This document shows, one piece after another, positions 51,953 through 61,938 of a stretch of DNA of 64,000 nucleotides. The first letter of the stretch is position 1. Each line of letters starts with the position of its first letter. The notes under the pieces are model-generated. The model had not been told where the DNA came from, made no database searches, and worked only from the letters and a program-made list of their open reading frames with translations. Origin of the DNA: JAPPOI01 sp028818055 (GTDB lineage: Bacteria > Pseudomonadota > Alphaproteobacteria > Rhodobacterales > Rhodobacteraceae). The stretch is from the NCBI GenBank assembly GCA_965267405.1, contig OZ253954.1:1922001-1986000 (forward strand), given 5' to 3'. Made by a program: the position numbers and the translations under genes.

Positions 51953-52888
51953 TTACAACATCAACTGATACGTTGCCGGTGTGTAGCGGAAGCGGCCGTC
52001 GGTAACTTCTTCGACGTAACCAATCCCGGGGAAGGGCATGTGATATCCGATCAGCGGGATTTGGTCGGCTGCAACCATGCCCAAAACTGATTTGCGCGTT
52101 GCGGCTGCGGCTTCTTTGTCCATGTCGAAGCGGACTTCCCATTCGGGATAGGAGAGCGACCACACGTAGTGATTTGCGGTGTCGGCCATCAAAAGGACCT
52201 GCTCGCCACCGGATTCGATCCTGTAGACCATATGGCCGGGCGTATGCCCGAACGCCGCCATGCCGGTGATTCCCGATGCGACACTGCCGCCGTCACCGAT
52301 GAACTCCATCTTTTCGGCCAAAGGCCGGACTTTTCCGTCGAAGCGTTCGTTCCCTGCGCCGGCCCAATGGTCGTACTCGACCTGCCCAGTGACATAGCGC
52401 GCATTCGGATAGGTCGGTGTTCCGGCATCGTCTGATGTCAGGCCGCCGATGTGGTCTCCATGCATGTGAGTGATGACAACGACGTCGATGTCTTCTGCAG
52501 ATAGGCCAGCCGCGTTCAGGGCGGCCAAAGTACCAGCGGCGGAAAGCCCGGCGTCGAACAAGACGGTTTCGCTGCCGGTTTGAACGACTGTTGGCGTGAA
52601 GAAGAATTGTGCCTGGTCTGACGGGATGAAATTCTTGCGGCTTACTTCGGCAAACTCTTCCGCTGACACATTGCGTCCGAAGATCGTTTGAATGTCTCCG
52701 ACGGCACGTGTGCCAGCAAGCAACGTTGATACTTTGAAATCTCCAAGGTCAAAGGTGTTCTGAAGGGCGTTCTGCGGGCCGCCGTGTCCGTCTGCCTGAG
52801 CAGGCGTTGACGCACCGAGCGAAACTGCAAAAGGCAGCGCGGCTCCGGTCAACAACGCTGTTCGGCGGGAAACGTTGAAATCGGTCAT
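51953..52888 (-). CDS. Exported metallo-beta-lactamase-fold hydrolase (Tat signal)
   Basis: A 311-residue protein with a twin-arginine signal (SRRTALLTGAALPFAVSLGA) cleaved near residue 33. The MBL zinc motif HxHxDH is in VITHMHGDHIGGL, a further ligand Asp is in LMADTANH, and the last His in GYHMPFPG. It would be folded in the cytoplasm and exported. Family members include lactonases and other hydrolases; substrate unknown. GGAGG five to six bases before the ATG at 52888 sets the start. Confidence 0.88.
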   Translation of the reverse strand: MTDFNVSRRTALLTGAALPFAVSLGASTPAQADGHGGPQNALQNTFDLGDFKVSTLLAGTRAVGDIQTIFGRNVSAEEFAEVSRKNFIPSDQAQFFFTPTVVQTGSETVLFDAGLSAAGTLAALNAAGLSAEDIDVVVITHMHGDHIGGLTSDDAGTPTYPNARYVTGQVEYDHWAGAGNERFDGKVRPLAEKMEFIGDGGSVASGITGMAAFGHTPGHMVYRIESGGEQVLLMADTANHYVWSLSYPEWEVRFDMDKEAAAATRKSVLGMVAADQIPLIGYHMPFPGIGYVEEVTDGRFRYTPATYQLML

Positions 52889-53051
52889 GGGGATCCTCCG
52901 TGTTGGATGGCCAAGAGGATAGTGCAAGAGCCACCACCATCCAGAAAAGGTATTGCACAAAAGCTTGTGCATTATTGGACAGGTATCAAAGCCTTTGATT
53001 TTGCGTGATAAGCCTCTGGACGCGGTGCATTACAAAGGTATTCATGGATCA

Positions 53052-53441
53052 ATGAGCCATGTTCACAATCTCCGAGTCTACTATGAAGACACCGATCTGG
53101 CCGGAATCGTTTATTACGCGAACTATCTCAAATTCATCGAACGGGGCCGTACCGAATACGTGCGCGACGTTGGCGTTGACCAGACCAAGTTGAAGTCGGA
53201 ACACGGCGTTGTTTTCGCTGTGACCCGGATTGAGGCGGATTATCTGTCGCCGGCGAAGTTTGATGATGAGCTGACTGTTGAAACCGATGTTGTTCGCACG
53301 ACCCCGGCCCGCCTTGTGATGAAGCAGGTCGTGAAACGGGGCGAAACGCGCTTATTCGAAGCACTGGTGACCCTAGCCGCGCTGACCGAAGCGGGGAAAC
53401 CCGCTCGGCTTCCGGCGGAACTTCGCCAGCAATTTATCTGA
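53052..53441 (+). CDS. ybgC: Tol-Pal-associated acyl-CoA thioesterase YbgC
   Basis: A 129-residue hot-dog-fold thioesterase. The catalytic Asp is in YYEDTDLAGIVYYANYLKFI (residues ~10-29), followed by ERGRTEYVRDVGVDQ. It hydrolyses acyl-CoA or acyl-ACP thioesters and is the conserved first gene of the tol-pal cluster, here 110 bp before tolQ. The ATG at 53052 gives the family's usual N-terminus. Confidence 0.93.
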   Translation: MSHVHNLRVYYEDTDLAGIVYYANYLKFIERGRTEYVRDVGVDQTKLKSEHGVVFAVTRIEADYLSPAKFDDELTVETDVVRTTPARLVMKQVVKRGETRLFEALVTLAALTEAGKPARLPAELRQQFI

Positions 53442-53551
53442 CGAATTCGTGCACGCGTAACTGTTGGCAATCTGCCCGCGCTTCCGGTAATCTCGCCGCA
53501 AAACGAGGGACCCAACGATAAAAACAACGGGTCGGCAGAGAGAGCAGAGTT

Positions 53552-54250
53552 ATGGAAACGGAAGCCCTGGCGCTGGCGGGAGAAGTTGATTTCTCCATGT
53601 GGGCGCTTTTCGCGCGTGCAACGCTCACCGTAAAACTTGTGATGATCCTTTTGATCTTTGCGTCGCTTTGGGCGTGGGCGATCATCTATACCAAGCATCG
53701 CGTTTACAAACGCGCACGGAACGAAACCGTCAAATTCGAGAATGCTTTTTGGTCGGGCGAGCCGCTGGATCAGTTGTTCGACCAGTTGGGGCCTACACCA
53801 GGCGGTCGAATGGAGCGGATTTTCTCCGCAGGCATGACCGAATGGCGACGCAGCCATAAAGACGATGGTGGCTTGATTGGCGGCGCACAGGTGCGCATCG
53901 ATCGATCGATGGACGTGGCCATCCAAAAGGAAACCGAGGATCTGCAATCAAATCTGACGGTTTTGGCGACTGTTGGTTCAACTGCTCCGTTTGTTGGCCT
54001 GTTTGGCACCGTTTGGGGCATCATGAATGCCTTCATCGAAATTGGACAAAGCCAGAGCACAAACCTTGCGGTTGTGGCGCCCGGTATTGCCGAAGCTCTG
54101 CTCGCTACCGGGCTTGGCCTTTTGGCAGCGATTCCGGCCGTGATATTTTATAACAAGCTAAGTTCTGATTCAGATCGGATCGTGGCGGGCTACGAAAGCT
54201 TCGCCGATGAATTCGCGACTATCCTTAGTCGCCAATTGGATACGAACTGA
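53552..54250 (+). CDS. tolQ: Tol-Pal system proton channel subunit TolQ
   Basis: A 232-residue inner-membrane protein of the MotA/TolQ/ExbB family. Three helices are evident: LVMILLIFASLWAWAIIYT (about 30-48), a second in TVGSTAPFVGLFGTVWGIMN, and a third in VVAPGIAEALLATGLGLLAA, the last two lining the proton path. It drives TolA with TolR during cell division and outer-membrane invagination. The tolR ATG follows its stop by one base. Confidence 0.95.
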   Translation: METEALALAGEVDFSMWALFARATLTVKLVMILLIFASLWAWAIIYTKHRVYKRARNETVKFENAFWSGEPLDQLFDQLGPTPGGRMERIFSAGMTEWRRSHKDDGGLIGGAQVRIDRSMDVAIQKETEDLQSNLTVLATVGSTAPFVGLFGTVWGIMNAFIEIGQSQSTNLAVVAPGIAEALLATGLGLLAAIPAVIFYNKLSSDSDRIVAGYESFADEFATILSRQLDTN

Positions 54251-54251
54251 G

Positions 54252-54725
54252 ATGGGTGCAGGAACGCTTGAAGCAGGTGAAAGCGGTTCACGCCGACGTG
54301 GACGTCGCCGGCGCGCTAGACCTATGTCCGAGATCAACGTGACACCGTTTGTCGATGTCATGTTGGTACTGCTGATCATCTTTATGGTCGCAGCACCTCT
54401 TCAGGTGGTTGGTGTTCCGGTGGAACTGCCGAAGACTGCAGCGCCGTCGCTGCCGACCGAGCAGGAAGAACCTCTGACGGTCACACTAACTGCGGATGGC
54501 GCGGCAATGATCCAAACCTCGCCCGTCGCAGATGACGAGATTATCGACCGGTTACGCGCGATCCTGAGCGAACGAAACTCGGACCGCGTCTTTCTTCGGG
54601 CAGATGGCTCGATCGCCTATGGACGTGTCGTGACCATCATGGGCGCGCTGAACGCAGCGGGGATTACCAACATCGGATTGGTGACGGATGACGGAGGCCC
54701 GCGATTGACGGGCGACGACGGGTGA
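54252..54725 (+). CDS. tolR: Tol-Pal system proton channel subunit TolR
   Basis: A 157-residue ExbD/TolR protein with a basic N-terminus (GSRRRGRRRRARP), a single helix in NVTPFVDVMLVLLIIFMVAA bearing the proton-binding Asp, and a periplasmic domain ending ALNAAGITNIGLVTDDG. The ATG at 54252 is chosen because the frame upstream overlaps tolQ. It partners with TolQ and TolA. Confidence 0.94.
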   Translation: MGAGTLEAGESGSRRRGRRRRARPMSEINVTPFVDVMLVLLIIFMVAAPLQVVGVPVELPKTAAPSLPTEQEEPLTVTLTADGAAMIQTSPVADDEIIDRLRAILSERNSDRVFLRADGSIAYGRVVTIMGALNAAGITNIGLVTDDGGPRLTGDDG

Positions 54726-54732
54726 AACCCCA

Positions 54733-55809
54733 GTGCGTCAAGGTTGGATCATATCCGGTATCGGGCACGGGGCGCTCGCGCTCTTCGTCCTGCTTTCCGG
54801 CTTCTTTTTATCGGTTGAACCAACCGAGGTGACTGTGGCGGACGTGTCTTTGATATCCGAAGCTGAATATGCGGCGCTGACGCCGCCGGCAGCAGCGCCC
54901 GAGACCCAGACTGAGCCTCCGGAAGAGGTCACGCCGCCGTCGGAAGACGCGCCGCCCGAGACGCCCGAAGAGGAAACCGCACCCGAGCTGACGCAACCGG
55001 AAAATGTTGAAACCCCGGAAACTCCGGATACCTCAGAAATCGAAGTTCCGTCTCTTGTGCCTCAGGCAGCAGTTGTCGATGACGCTCCTGAAATCGACAT
55101 GCCAGATGTAGATGTTGGTGGCACATCGCTTGAGCGTGACGTTGTCGCTGCACCGTCGCCGCGCGTGGCGCCAACACCTTCCATCGCGCCGCCACCAGAC
55201 GCCGAGACAGCGCCGGAAATCATCGAAGACACGGCACCTGATCCAGAAGCGCCGCCCGAAGAGGTTGTCGAGGAACAGGATGCTGCCGCCCCGGAAGAGG
55301 CCAGCGACAGGATTGTAACCGAAGCCGAAGAACAACAGGATTTGGCACCCGCGTCTTCGATGAGGCCCCGTTCGCGGCCGGTGCGTACTGTTCGGGAAAC
55401 GCCCGAAGAACCGGACGACACAGCAGATGCCATCGCAGCGGCTGTTGCGGAAGCAAACGACACTCCGCAACCTGCGCCCTCTGGACCACCGTTGACGTTC
55501 GGAGAGAAAGAAGCATTCCGTCTAGCAGTCAGTCAGTGCTGGAACGTAGGAAGCCTGTCCACGGAAGCCCTTTCGACCACGGTTGTCGTTGGATTTGAAA
55601 TGCAACAAAGTGGCACCCCGATTATCGAAACTATTCGCATGGTGTCATTTTCAGGAGGCTCCGAAGGTGGGGCTCGACAGGCTTTCGAAGCTGCCCGGCG
55701 CGCAATAATCCGCTGCGGTGCCCGAGGATTTGATCTTCCGGTTGATAAGTACGCTCAATGGCGTGAAATCGAAGCAACCTTTAACCCCGAAGGAATGCAA
55801 TTCCGATGA
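54733..55809 (+). CDS. tolA: Tol-Pal system energy transducer TolA
   Basis: A 358-residue protein with a single N-terminal helix (GIGHGALALFVLLSGFFLS), a long Pro/Glu-rich periplasmic stalk (about 50-250, PEEVTPPSEDAPPETPEEE) instead of the Ala/Lys helix of enterobacterial TolA, and a TonB-like C-terminal domain (GEKEAFRLAVSQCWNVGSLS). It couples inner-membrane proton flow to Pal. GTG start at 54733; the tolB ATG overlaps its stop. Confidence 0.9.
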   Translation: MRQGWIISGIGHGALALFVLLSGFFLSVEPTEVTVADVSLISEAEYAALTPPAAAPETQTEPPEEVTPPSEDAPPETPEEETAPELTQPENVETPETPDTSEIEVPSLVPQAAVVDDAPEIDMPDVDVGGTSLERDVVAAPSPRVAPTPSIAPPPDAETAPEIIEDTAPDPEAPPEEVVEEQDAAAPEEASDRIVTEAEEQQDLAPASSMRPRSRPVRTVRETPEEPDDTADAIAAAVAEANDTPQPAPSGPPLTFGEKEAFRLAVSQCWNVGSLSTEALSTTVVVGFEMQQSGTPIIETIRMVSFSGGSEGGARQAFEAARRAIIRCGARGFDLPVDKYAQWREIEATFNPEGMQFR

Positions 55810-57131
55810 AAATGTTCGCTGTGATCCTTGCTGTGTCCTTCGGCCTACTTGTGCCTGCTGTGGCTCAAGAGCGATCAGGTCCGCTTCGTATCGAGATCAC
55901 CGAAGGTGTGATCGAGCCAGTCCCGATCGCGGTGGCCCCATTTATTGCTGAAAACTCGGCTGCGGCGGAGTTTGCCCAACAGATCACTTCGGTGGTTGCA
56001 TCGGATCTTACTGGAACCGGCCTCTTCCGAGATGTTCCGCGGTCGGCATACATCAGTCAGGTTTCGGACTTTGACGGTGCTGTGGCCTATGCAGATTGGA
56101 AAGCCATCAATGTTGAAGCATTGATCGTTGGTTCTGTGACTTTGACCAATGACAATCGATTGGTCGTCAAGTTCCGCCTGTTTGACATCTTTACCGGTGC
56201 GCCCTTGGGCGATGGGCTTCAGTTTGCCGGTGGCACAGATAGCTGGCGTCGTGTCGCCCACAAAGTCTCGGATCAAGTCTACGCCAGAATTACTGGTGAA
56301 GGCGGCTACTTCGACAGTCGGGTGGTATTTGTCGAAGAAACGGGTCCAAAGAATGCCCGCCAGATGCGTTTGGCGATCATGGATTACGACGGTGCCAACG
56401 TTCAGTATTTGACTGATGCGTCCTCAATTGTGCTTGCGCCGCGGTTTTCTCCAACGGGCGACCGGGTGCTCTACACAAGCTACGAGACCGGTTTTCCGCA
56501 GATTTATGAGTTGTCGGTCGGAGCAATTACCAAGCGACCGCTGGATGTTGATGCGGAAGCGATGACCTTCGCGCCACGATATTCACCCGATGGCCGCACG
56601 GTGATCTACTCCCGGTCCGAAGCTGGCAATACGGACATCTTCAGACTTGATCTGCAGTCGGGTCAACGCACCCGGCTCACGACGTCTCCATCGATTGAAA
56701 CGGCGCCATCCTTTTCGCCGGATGGACAGCAGATCGTCTTCGAAAGCGATCGTTCGGGCAGTCAGCAGCTCTATGTCATGTCGGCCAATGGAGGCGAAGC
56801 GACGCGGATTAGCTTTGGCCAGGGTCGATATGGCACACCGGTCTGGTCGCCGCGCGGTGATTTCGTTGCGTTTACCAAGCAAAACGCCGGACGCTTCCAT
56901 ATTGGCGTTATGCGGACCGATGGCAGTCAGGAACGTTTGCTGACGGCATCGTTCTTGGATGAGGGACCGACTTGGGCACCAAATGGCCGTGTTCTGATGT
57001 TTACCCGCGAAAGCGCGGGCGCGAGCGGCCAACCGGCGTTGTTCTCAATCGACATCTCGGGTCGAAATCTCAAGCGCTTGCAAATGCGGTCTGCAGCTTC
57101 AGATCCTGCGTGGTCTCCGTTGCTGCCATGA
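55806..57131 (+). CDS. tolB: Tol-Pal system periplasmic protein TolB
   Basis: A 441-residue exported protein: signal peptide MKMFAVILAVSFGLLVPAVA, an N-terminal alpha/beta domain (about 22-160), and a six-bladed beta-propeller with repeated SPDG/SPTG motifs (PRFSPTGDRVLYTSYETGFP, PSFSPDGQQIVFESDRSGSQ). It binds Pal and TolA at the division site. Coupled to tolA by an ATGA overlap. Confidence 0.96.
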   Translation: MKMFAVILAVSFGLLVPAVAQERSGPLRIEITEGVIEPVPIAVAPFIAENSAAAEFAQQITSVVASDLTGTGLFRDVPRSAYISQVSDFDGAVAYADWKAINVEALIVGSVTLTNDNRLVVKFRLFDIFTGAPLGDGLQFAGGTDSWRRVAHKVSDQVYARITGEGGYFDSRVVFVEETGPKNARQMRLAIMDYDGANVQYLTDASSIVLAPRFSPTGDRVLYTSYETGFPQIYELSVGAITKRPLDVDAEAMTFAPRYSPDGRTVIYSRSEAGNTDIFRLDLQSGQRTRLTTSPSIETAPSFSPDGQQIVFESDRSGSQQLYVMSANGGEATRISFGQGRYGTPVWSPRGDFVAFTKQNAGRFHIGVMRTDGSQERLLTASFLDEGPTWAPNGRVLMFTRESAGASGQPALFSIDISGRNLKRLQMRSAASDPAWSPLLP

Positions 57132-57233
57132 CCAAGACGATGAAAAGGCTAAACATTCGTGCCGTTCCAAACATCCGGTCGCGGTGGTAAGATCGGCGCA
57201 AGGGCAGAAACAAAAAAATAGACAGGTGAACCA

Positions 57234-57740
57234 ATGACATTCATGAAAATTGCTGCGGGATTGGGTCTCGTTCTGGCACTTACAGCTTGTACAGGCGCTG
57301 ACCGCTTCGGAGCGGGTTCGGGCACCGGCGCTTTAGGGGGCGACGGGCTGGCCGGCAGCGTCAATGACCCCACGTCGCCCGCATATTTCAGCGCGACGGT
57401 CGGGGATCGCGTTCTCTTTGCCGTCGATCAGTCGACATTGACGACCGAAGGAATGGCGACGCTGGATGGTCAGGCTGCCTGGTTGATGCAAAACGTGGAA
57501 TACACCGCACTTATCGAAGGTCATGCAGATGAGCAGGGCACAAGCGCCTACAACTTGGCTCTGGGCGCGCGGCGTGCCAGCGCTGTCCAAAACTACCTGA
57601 TATCTGTCGGTATTACGCCGAACCGCCTGAGAACCATCAGCTACGGTAAGGAACGTCCACTCGAGATTTGTTCAGAAGAAAGTTGCTATGCACAAAACCG
57701 CCGGGCCGTTACGGTGATTACGGCGGGTGCGGGCATCTGA
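57234..57740 (+). CDS. pal: Peptidoglycan-associated lipoprotein Pal
   Basis: A 168-residue OmpA-C-like lipoprotein. The signal MTFMKIAAGLGLVLALTACT has its lipid-attachment Cys at residue 19; the peptidoglycan-binding domain contains YTALIEGHADEQGTSAYNLA and LGARRASAVQNYLISVGI. It links the outer membrane to the wall and to TolB. AGGTGA five to six bases before the ATG sets the start. Confidence 0.96.
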   Translation: MTFMKIAAGLGLVLALTACTGADRFGAGSGTGALGGDGLAGSVNDPTSPAYFSATVGDRVLFAVDQSTLTTEGMATLDGQAAWLMQNVEYTALIEGHADEQGTSAYNLALGARRASAVQNYLISVGITPNRLRTISYGKERPLEICSEESCYAQNRRAVTVITAGAGI

Positions 57741-57756
57741 TAGAGGAGCATCGCCC

Positions 57757-58593
57757 ATGCGCGCGATCCTAGTTGCAGCACTGTTGATGGCCGGTCCCGC
57801 CTTTGGGCAGGACCGAACGCAAACTCTGGCAGATATTCGCCAGGAGCTGACCGTTCTGTACGTCGAAATTCAGAAGTTGAAACGTGAGCTTTCGACAACC
57901 GGCGGTGTTAACGCCAATCTTTCAGGCACAAACACGTTGGATCGCGTCAACACAATGGAAGCCGAAATAGTTCGGCTAACTGCTGCGAGTGAAGCATTGA
58001 CCAATCGGGTCGATCGCATCGTCTCGGACGGCACTAATCGGATCGGCGATCTTGAATTCCGGTTGTGCGAATTGGAAGCCAATTGCGATATCGCGACGTT
58101 GGGCACCACTTCGACGCTTGGCGGCGGTGCGCTTCCGGCTGCACCCACTACGACACAACCGGTAGCCACGGCACCGTCTTCCAACATTGATACGGGCGGC
58201 GTCGAATTGGCGGTAGCCGAGCGGGAAGACTTTGACCGCGCACGGGCGTCTTTCGAGGCCGGCGATTACGATTCCGCCGCCCAGCAGTTTCAGCGATTCA
58301 CCGACACCTATCAGGGGGGACCGCTCACTGGCTTGGCGCACTTGATGAGAGGCGAGTCTCTGCAAAACCTTGGCCAAACCTCCTCGGCGGCGCGTGCATT
58401 CCTTGAAAGTTATTCGGGAACGCCGAATGGGCCAACTTCGCCCACGGCTCTCTTAAAGCTGGGATTGGCGCTGGATGGTTTGGGACAATCGTCTGAGGCG
58501 TGCATCACTCTTGGAGAGGTCACACTACGATTCCCTTCGTCTGATGCGTCGATCGAAGCCCAGACGGCACGTGCCAACATGGGATGTACGTGA
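57757..58593 (+). CDS. cpoB: Tol-Pal associated coordinator CpoB (YbgF)
   Basis: A 278-residue periplasmic protein: signal peptide MRAILVAALLMAGPAFGQ, a coiled-coil trimerisation segment (about 25-100, LADIRQELTVLYVEIQKLKR), a Pro/Thr linker, and C-terminal TPR repeats (FDRARASFEAGDYDSAAQQF). It coordinates wall synthesis with Tol action. GAGGAG eight bases upstream of the ATG at 57757 sets the start. The tilS ATG overlaps its last codons. Confidence 0.9.
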   Translation: MRAILVAALLMAGPAFGQDRTQTLADIRQELTVLYVEIQKLKRELSTTGGVNANLSGTNTLDRVNTMEAEIVRLTAASEALTNRVDRIVSDGTNRIGDLEFRLCELEANCDIATLGTTSTLGGGALPAAPTTTQPVATAPSSNIDTGGVELAVAEREDFDRARASFEAGDYDSAAQQFQRFTDTYQGGPLTGLAHLMRGESLQNLGQTSSAARAFLESYSGTPNGPTSPTALLKLGLALDGLGQSSEACITLGEVTLRFPSSDASIEAQTARANMGCT

Positions 58594-59828
58594 CCTCACC
58601 GGCTTGGTTAGTCGACCGGATTGACGGCGCTTTTGGTGGTCATGAGAAACCCGAAAAGATCGGTGTCGCAGTATCCGGCGGGTCTGACAGTCTTGCTTTA
58701 TTGCACCTGTTGCACACGTGGGGTCAGGTCCCCATTGTGGCGGCGACCGTCGATCATGGACTAAGGCCGGAAGCGCCTGAGGAGGCCGCGCAGGTTGCTG
58801 AAATCTGCTCGAAGCTGGGGATCCCCCATACCACGCTGCAGTGGCAAGGCTGGACCGGCAAAGGCAATCTTCAGGATCAGGCCCGACAAAACCGGTATTC
58901 GCTTCTGGCGAAATGGGCAAAAACCGAAGGGTGCGACACCGTCTGTCTGGGACATACGATGGACGACCAGGCCGAAACCTTTCTGATGCGGCTATCCCGC
59001 GCCTCGGGCGTCGATGCCCTTGCCGGTATGGAGAGCCGGATTTGGCGGCACGACCAACGTTTTGACCGACCCTTGCTCCGCGTGCGCAGGGAACACCTTC
59101 AAGATTACCTTGGATCGCTTGGCGTTCAATGGATCGATGATCCCTCGAATGACGATGATCGATTCGATCGTATCAAGGCGCGAAAGGCAGTCGCCCAGTT
59201 GGAAGACCTTGGCATCACACCTGAGAACATCACGCATTCGATGATCCACCTGAGCCTTGCTGGAATCGAACTTCGTGAGCGGGCACATGAGATTGCCCAG
59301 AAGATTTGTAAGGAGCCGTCAGGCGACGTGGTATTTGGCCTGACAGCTTTCCGCCTGCTCAATCCGGAAATGCAACACCGGCTATTGTCTCAGGTTTTGA
59401 TGTTCGTCTCGGGCGAGCCATACCCACCACGACGCGAAGCGATGAACATTGCAGAGGCTGCGCTGACGACCGAAAAGAACCACACACTGCACGGATGTTG
59501 CATTCTGGTGTCGAAGATGACCGTTAGAATAACACGGGAATATAAGGCTGTAGAGCGAGTGCACAGCACTTCGGATCAGCTGTGGGACGGACGATGGAAA
59601 TTGGATGGGCCGCACAATGATCAGCTACAGGTCCGCGCGCTGGGCGATGCCCTGAAAGATGTGCCAAATTGGCGCGATACCGGCATGCCGCGAACATCAC
59701 TTTTGGCGACTCCTTCAATTTGGAGCGGCAATGACCTGATTTCCGCCCCAATTGCCGGTTATTCCAACGGTTGGACAGCTTCGGCGACGGGCCGCGGTAC
59801 ATTTGCACAATTTCTGTTATCCCGTTGA
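58584..59828 (+). CDS. tilS: tRNA(Ile)-lysidine synthase
   Basis: A 414-residue ATP-dependent enzyme that converts cytidine 34 of tRNA-Ile(CAU) to lysidine. The PP-loop SGGSDS is at residues 31-36 in VAVSGGSDSLALLHLL, followed by VDHGLRPEAPEEAAQV and CLGHTMDDQAETFLMRLSR. The C-terminal half is diverged as usual. It overlaps cpoB by 10 bases and precedes ftsH, the common tol-pal-tilS-ftsH order. Confidence 0.94.
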   Translation: MYVTSPAWLVDRIDGAFGGHEKPEKIGVAVSGGSDSLALLHLLHTWGQVPIVAATVDHGLRPEAPEEAAQVAEICSKLGIPHTTLQWQGWTGKGNLQDQARQNRYSLLAKWAKTEGCDTVCLGHTMDDQAETFLMRLSRASGVDALAGMESRIWRHDQRFDRPLLRVRREHLQDYLGSLGVQWIDDPSNDDDRFDRIKARKAVAQLEDLGITPENITHSMIHLSLAGIELRERAHEIAQKICKEPSGDVVFGLTAFRLLNPEMQHRLLSQVLMFVSGEPYPPRREAMNIAEAALTTEKNHTLHGCCILVSKMTVRITREYKAVERVHSTSDQLWDGRWKLDGPHNDQLQVRALGDALKDVPNWRDTGMPRTSLLATPSIWSGNDLISAPIAGYSNGWTASATGRGTFAQFLLSR

Positions 59829-59911
59829 AGATCTGGCCCCAATGTCTATGTAATTGGGCAGTCGGAGGGCAGCCGTTTCTGCCCTGATAAGAATTCCCAA
59901 AGGAGCATCCT

Positions 59912-61834
59912 TTGAACAACGCGCGCTCAATCGCCTTCTGGGTCGTCCTGTTTCTCTTGATCCTGGCGCTGTTTAACCTGATTTCCGGTGGCCAGAGCAC
60001 CATGGCCTCGTCGACTGTCAGCTACTCTGACTTCGTTGCCCGTGTTGAGGGTGGAAACGTCTCAAACGCTACAATCGATGGTGAGCGGATTGTTTTCCGC
60101 GGTGCTGACGGTCGCGACTATGTGACTATCCAGCCCAGTGGAGCGGAAACAACTCAGCTTCTCGTCGACAACAACGTGGCCTTCGCGGCGGAACCACAAG
60201 AACAATCAGGGTTTGTCACAATCCTGATGACCTTCTTGCCATTCCTGCTGCTGATCGGTGTCTGGATTTACTTCATGAACCGGATGCAAGGCGGTGGCCG
60301 CGGTGGTGCGATGGGCTTCGGAAAGTCACGTGCCAAGCTGCTGACAGAAAAGCATGGTCGGGTCACGTTTGACGATGTCGCTGGTATCGACGAGGCTAAA
60401 GAAGAACTTGAAGAGATTGTTGAATTCCTTCGCAATCCTCAAAAGTTCTCGCGACTGGGCGGCAAGATCCCTAAGGGTGCACTTTTGGTCGGCCCTCCAG
60501 GCACAGGTAAAACGCTGCTTGCGCGTGCCATCGCAGGCGAAGCTGGTGTGCCGTTCTTCACAATTTCGGGCTCTGATTTTGTCGAAATGTTTGTCGGTGT
60601 CGGCGCAAGCCGTGTCCGTGACATGTTCGAGCAGGCCAAGAAGAATGCGCCTTGCATTGTCTTCATCGACGAGATTGACGCTGTCGGTCGTTCTCGTGGC
60701 GTTGGCTATGGCGGTGGCAACGATGAACGTGAGCAAACATTGAACCAGCTTCTGGTCGAGATGGACGGTTTTGAAGCAAACGAAGGCATCATCATCGTTG
60801 CGGCGACCAACCGTCCTGACGTTTTGGACCCGGCGCTTCTCCGTCCAGGCCGTTTTGACCGTCAGGTCCAGGTGCCAAATCCTGATATCAAAGGTCGCGA
60901 AAAGATCCTTGGCGTCCATGCCCGCAAGGTGCCGCTTGGTCCTGACGTTGATCTGCGCATCATTGCGCGCGGCACACCGGGTTTCTCGGGCGCTGATCTG
61001 GCAAACCTTGTCAACGAAAGCGCGCTGATGGCTGCGCGAGTCGGACGTCGATTTGTGACGATGGAAGACTTCGAGAACGCCAAAGATAAGGTCATGATGG
61101 GGGCCGAACGGCGCTCGATGGTCATGTCTGAGGATGAAAAGAAGCTTACCGCTTATCACGAAGCGGGACATGCCATTGTTGGATTGAACGTGCCGCAGCA
61201 CGACCCGATTCACAAAGCTACGATTATCCCACGCGGGCGGGCGCTTGGTCTTGTTTTGTCGCTACCCGAACGTGACCGGATCAGCGCAAGTTATACTTGG
61301 TTTACGTCTCGCATCGCGATGGCGATGGGTGGGCGTGTTGCTGAAGAGATCAAGTTCGGCAAAGAAAACGTCACCTCGGGCGCGGCGCAAGACATCAAGC
61401 AGGCCACCCAGATGGCCCGCGCGATGGTCACGCAGTACGGCTTTGCCGATGAACTTGGCATGGTCGACTACGCGAACGAGCAACAAAGCTATCTTGGTGC
61501 CTACAATGGCGGTCAAAGCCACTCGGAAGAGATGCAGAAACGTATCGACTCCAAGGTGAAAGAGTTGATCGACGAAGGCTATGAGACAGCCAAGCGTATC
61601 CTGACTGAACAAAACGAAGGTTGGGAAAACTTGGCGCAGGGTTTGTTGGAATACGAAACGCTGACCGGAGACGAAATCACCAAAGTCATCAATGGTGAGC
61701 CACTGAACCGCGGCGATGACGACGAAGATACACCGCCTGACACAGGTGGCACGGCGTCGGTTACGGCTATTCCAAAAACCAAGCCGAAAGCCAAACCGTC
61801 GGATGACGATGGCCTTGAGCCCGAGCCAACCTGA
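59912..61834 (+). CDS. ftsH: ATP-dependent membrane metalloprotease FtsH
   Basis: A 640-residue AAA+ protease with two N-terminal membrane helices (AFWVVLFLLILALFNLI and FLPFLLLIGVWIYFM), Walker A VGPPGTGKTLLARA near residue 193, Walker B CIVFIDEIDAVGRSRG, the second region of homology RPGRFDRQV, and the zinc motif HEAGH in TAYHEAGHAIVGL. It degrades misfolded and regulatory membrane and cytosolic proteins. Start is a TTG at 59912 with AGGAG six bases upstream; no ATG is near. Confidence 0.97.
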   Translation: MNNARSIAFWVVLFLLILALFNLISGGQSTMASSTVSYSDFVARVEGGNVSNATIDGERIVFRGADGRDYVTIQPSGAETTQLLVDNNVAFAAEPQEQSGFVTILMTFLPFLLLIGVWIYFMNRMQGGGRGGAMGFGKSRAKLLTEKHGRVTFDDVAGIDEAKEELEEIVEFLRNPQKFSRLGGKIPKGALLVGPPGTGKTLLARAIAGEAGVPFFTISGSDFVEMFVGVGASRVRDMFEQAKKNAPCIVFIDEIDAVGRSRGVGYGGGNDEREQTLNQLLVEMDGFEANEGIIIVAATNRPDVLDPALLRPGRFDRQVQVPNPDIKGREKILGVHARKVPLGPDVDLRIIARGTPGFSGADLANLVNESALMAARVGRRFVTMEDFENAKDKVMMGAERRSMVMSEDEKKLTAYHEAGHAIVGLNVPQHDPIHKATIIPRGRALGLVLSLPERDRISASYTWFTSRIAMAMGGRVAEEIKFGKENVTSGAAQDIKQATQMARAMVTQYGFADELGMVDYANEQQSYLGAYNGGQSHSEEMQKRIDSKVKELIDEGYETAKRILTEQNEGWENLAQGLLEYETLTGDEITKVINGEPLNRGDDDEDTPPDTGGTASVTAIPKTKPKAKPSDDDGLEPEPT

Positions 61835-61859
61835 TCGCATCAACAAGTATTTCGATGAG

Positions 61860-61889
61860 ATGCCCCGCTTCGGCGGGGCATTGTCTTTT
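61860..61889 (+). terminator. Rho-independent terminator of ftsH
   Basis: ATGCCCCGC-TTCG-GCGGGGCAT is a perfect 9-bp stem (61860-61868 with 61873-61881) with a UUCG tetraloop, followed by TGTCTTTT. It lies 25 bases after the ftsH stop. Confidence 0.9.
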
Positions 61890-61938
61890 CTGGAACATGC
61901 TGCTTCCACTTCGACAAAGGCTTTTGAAGAGATCGATC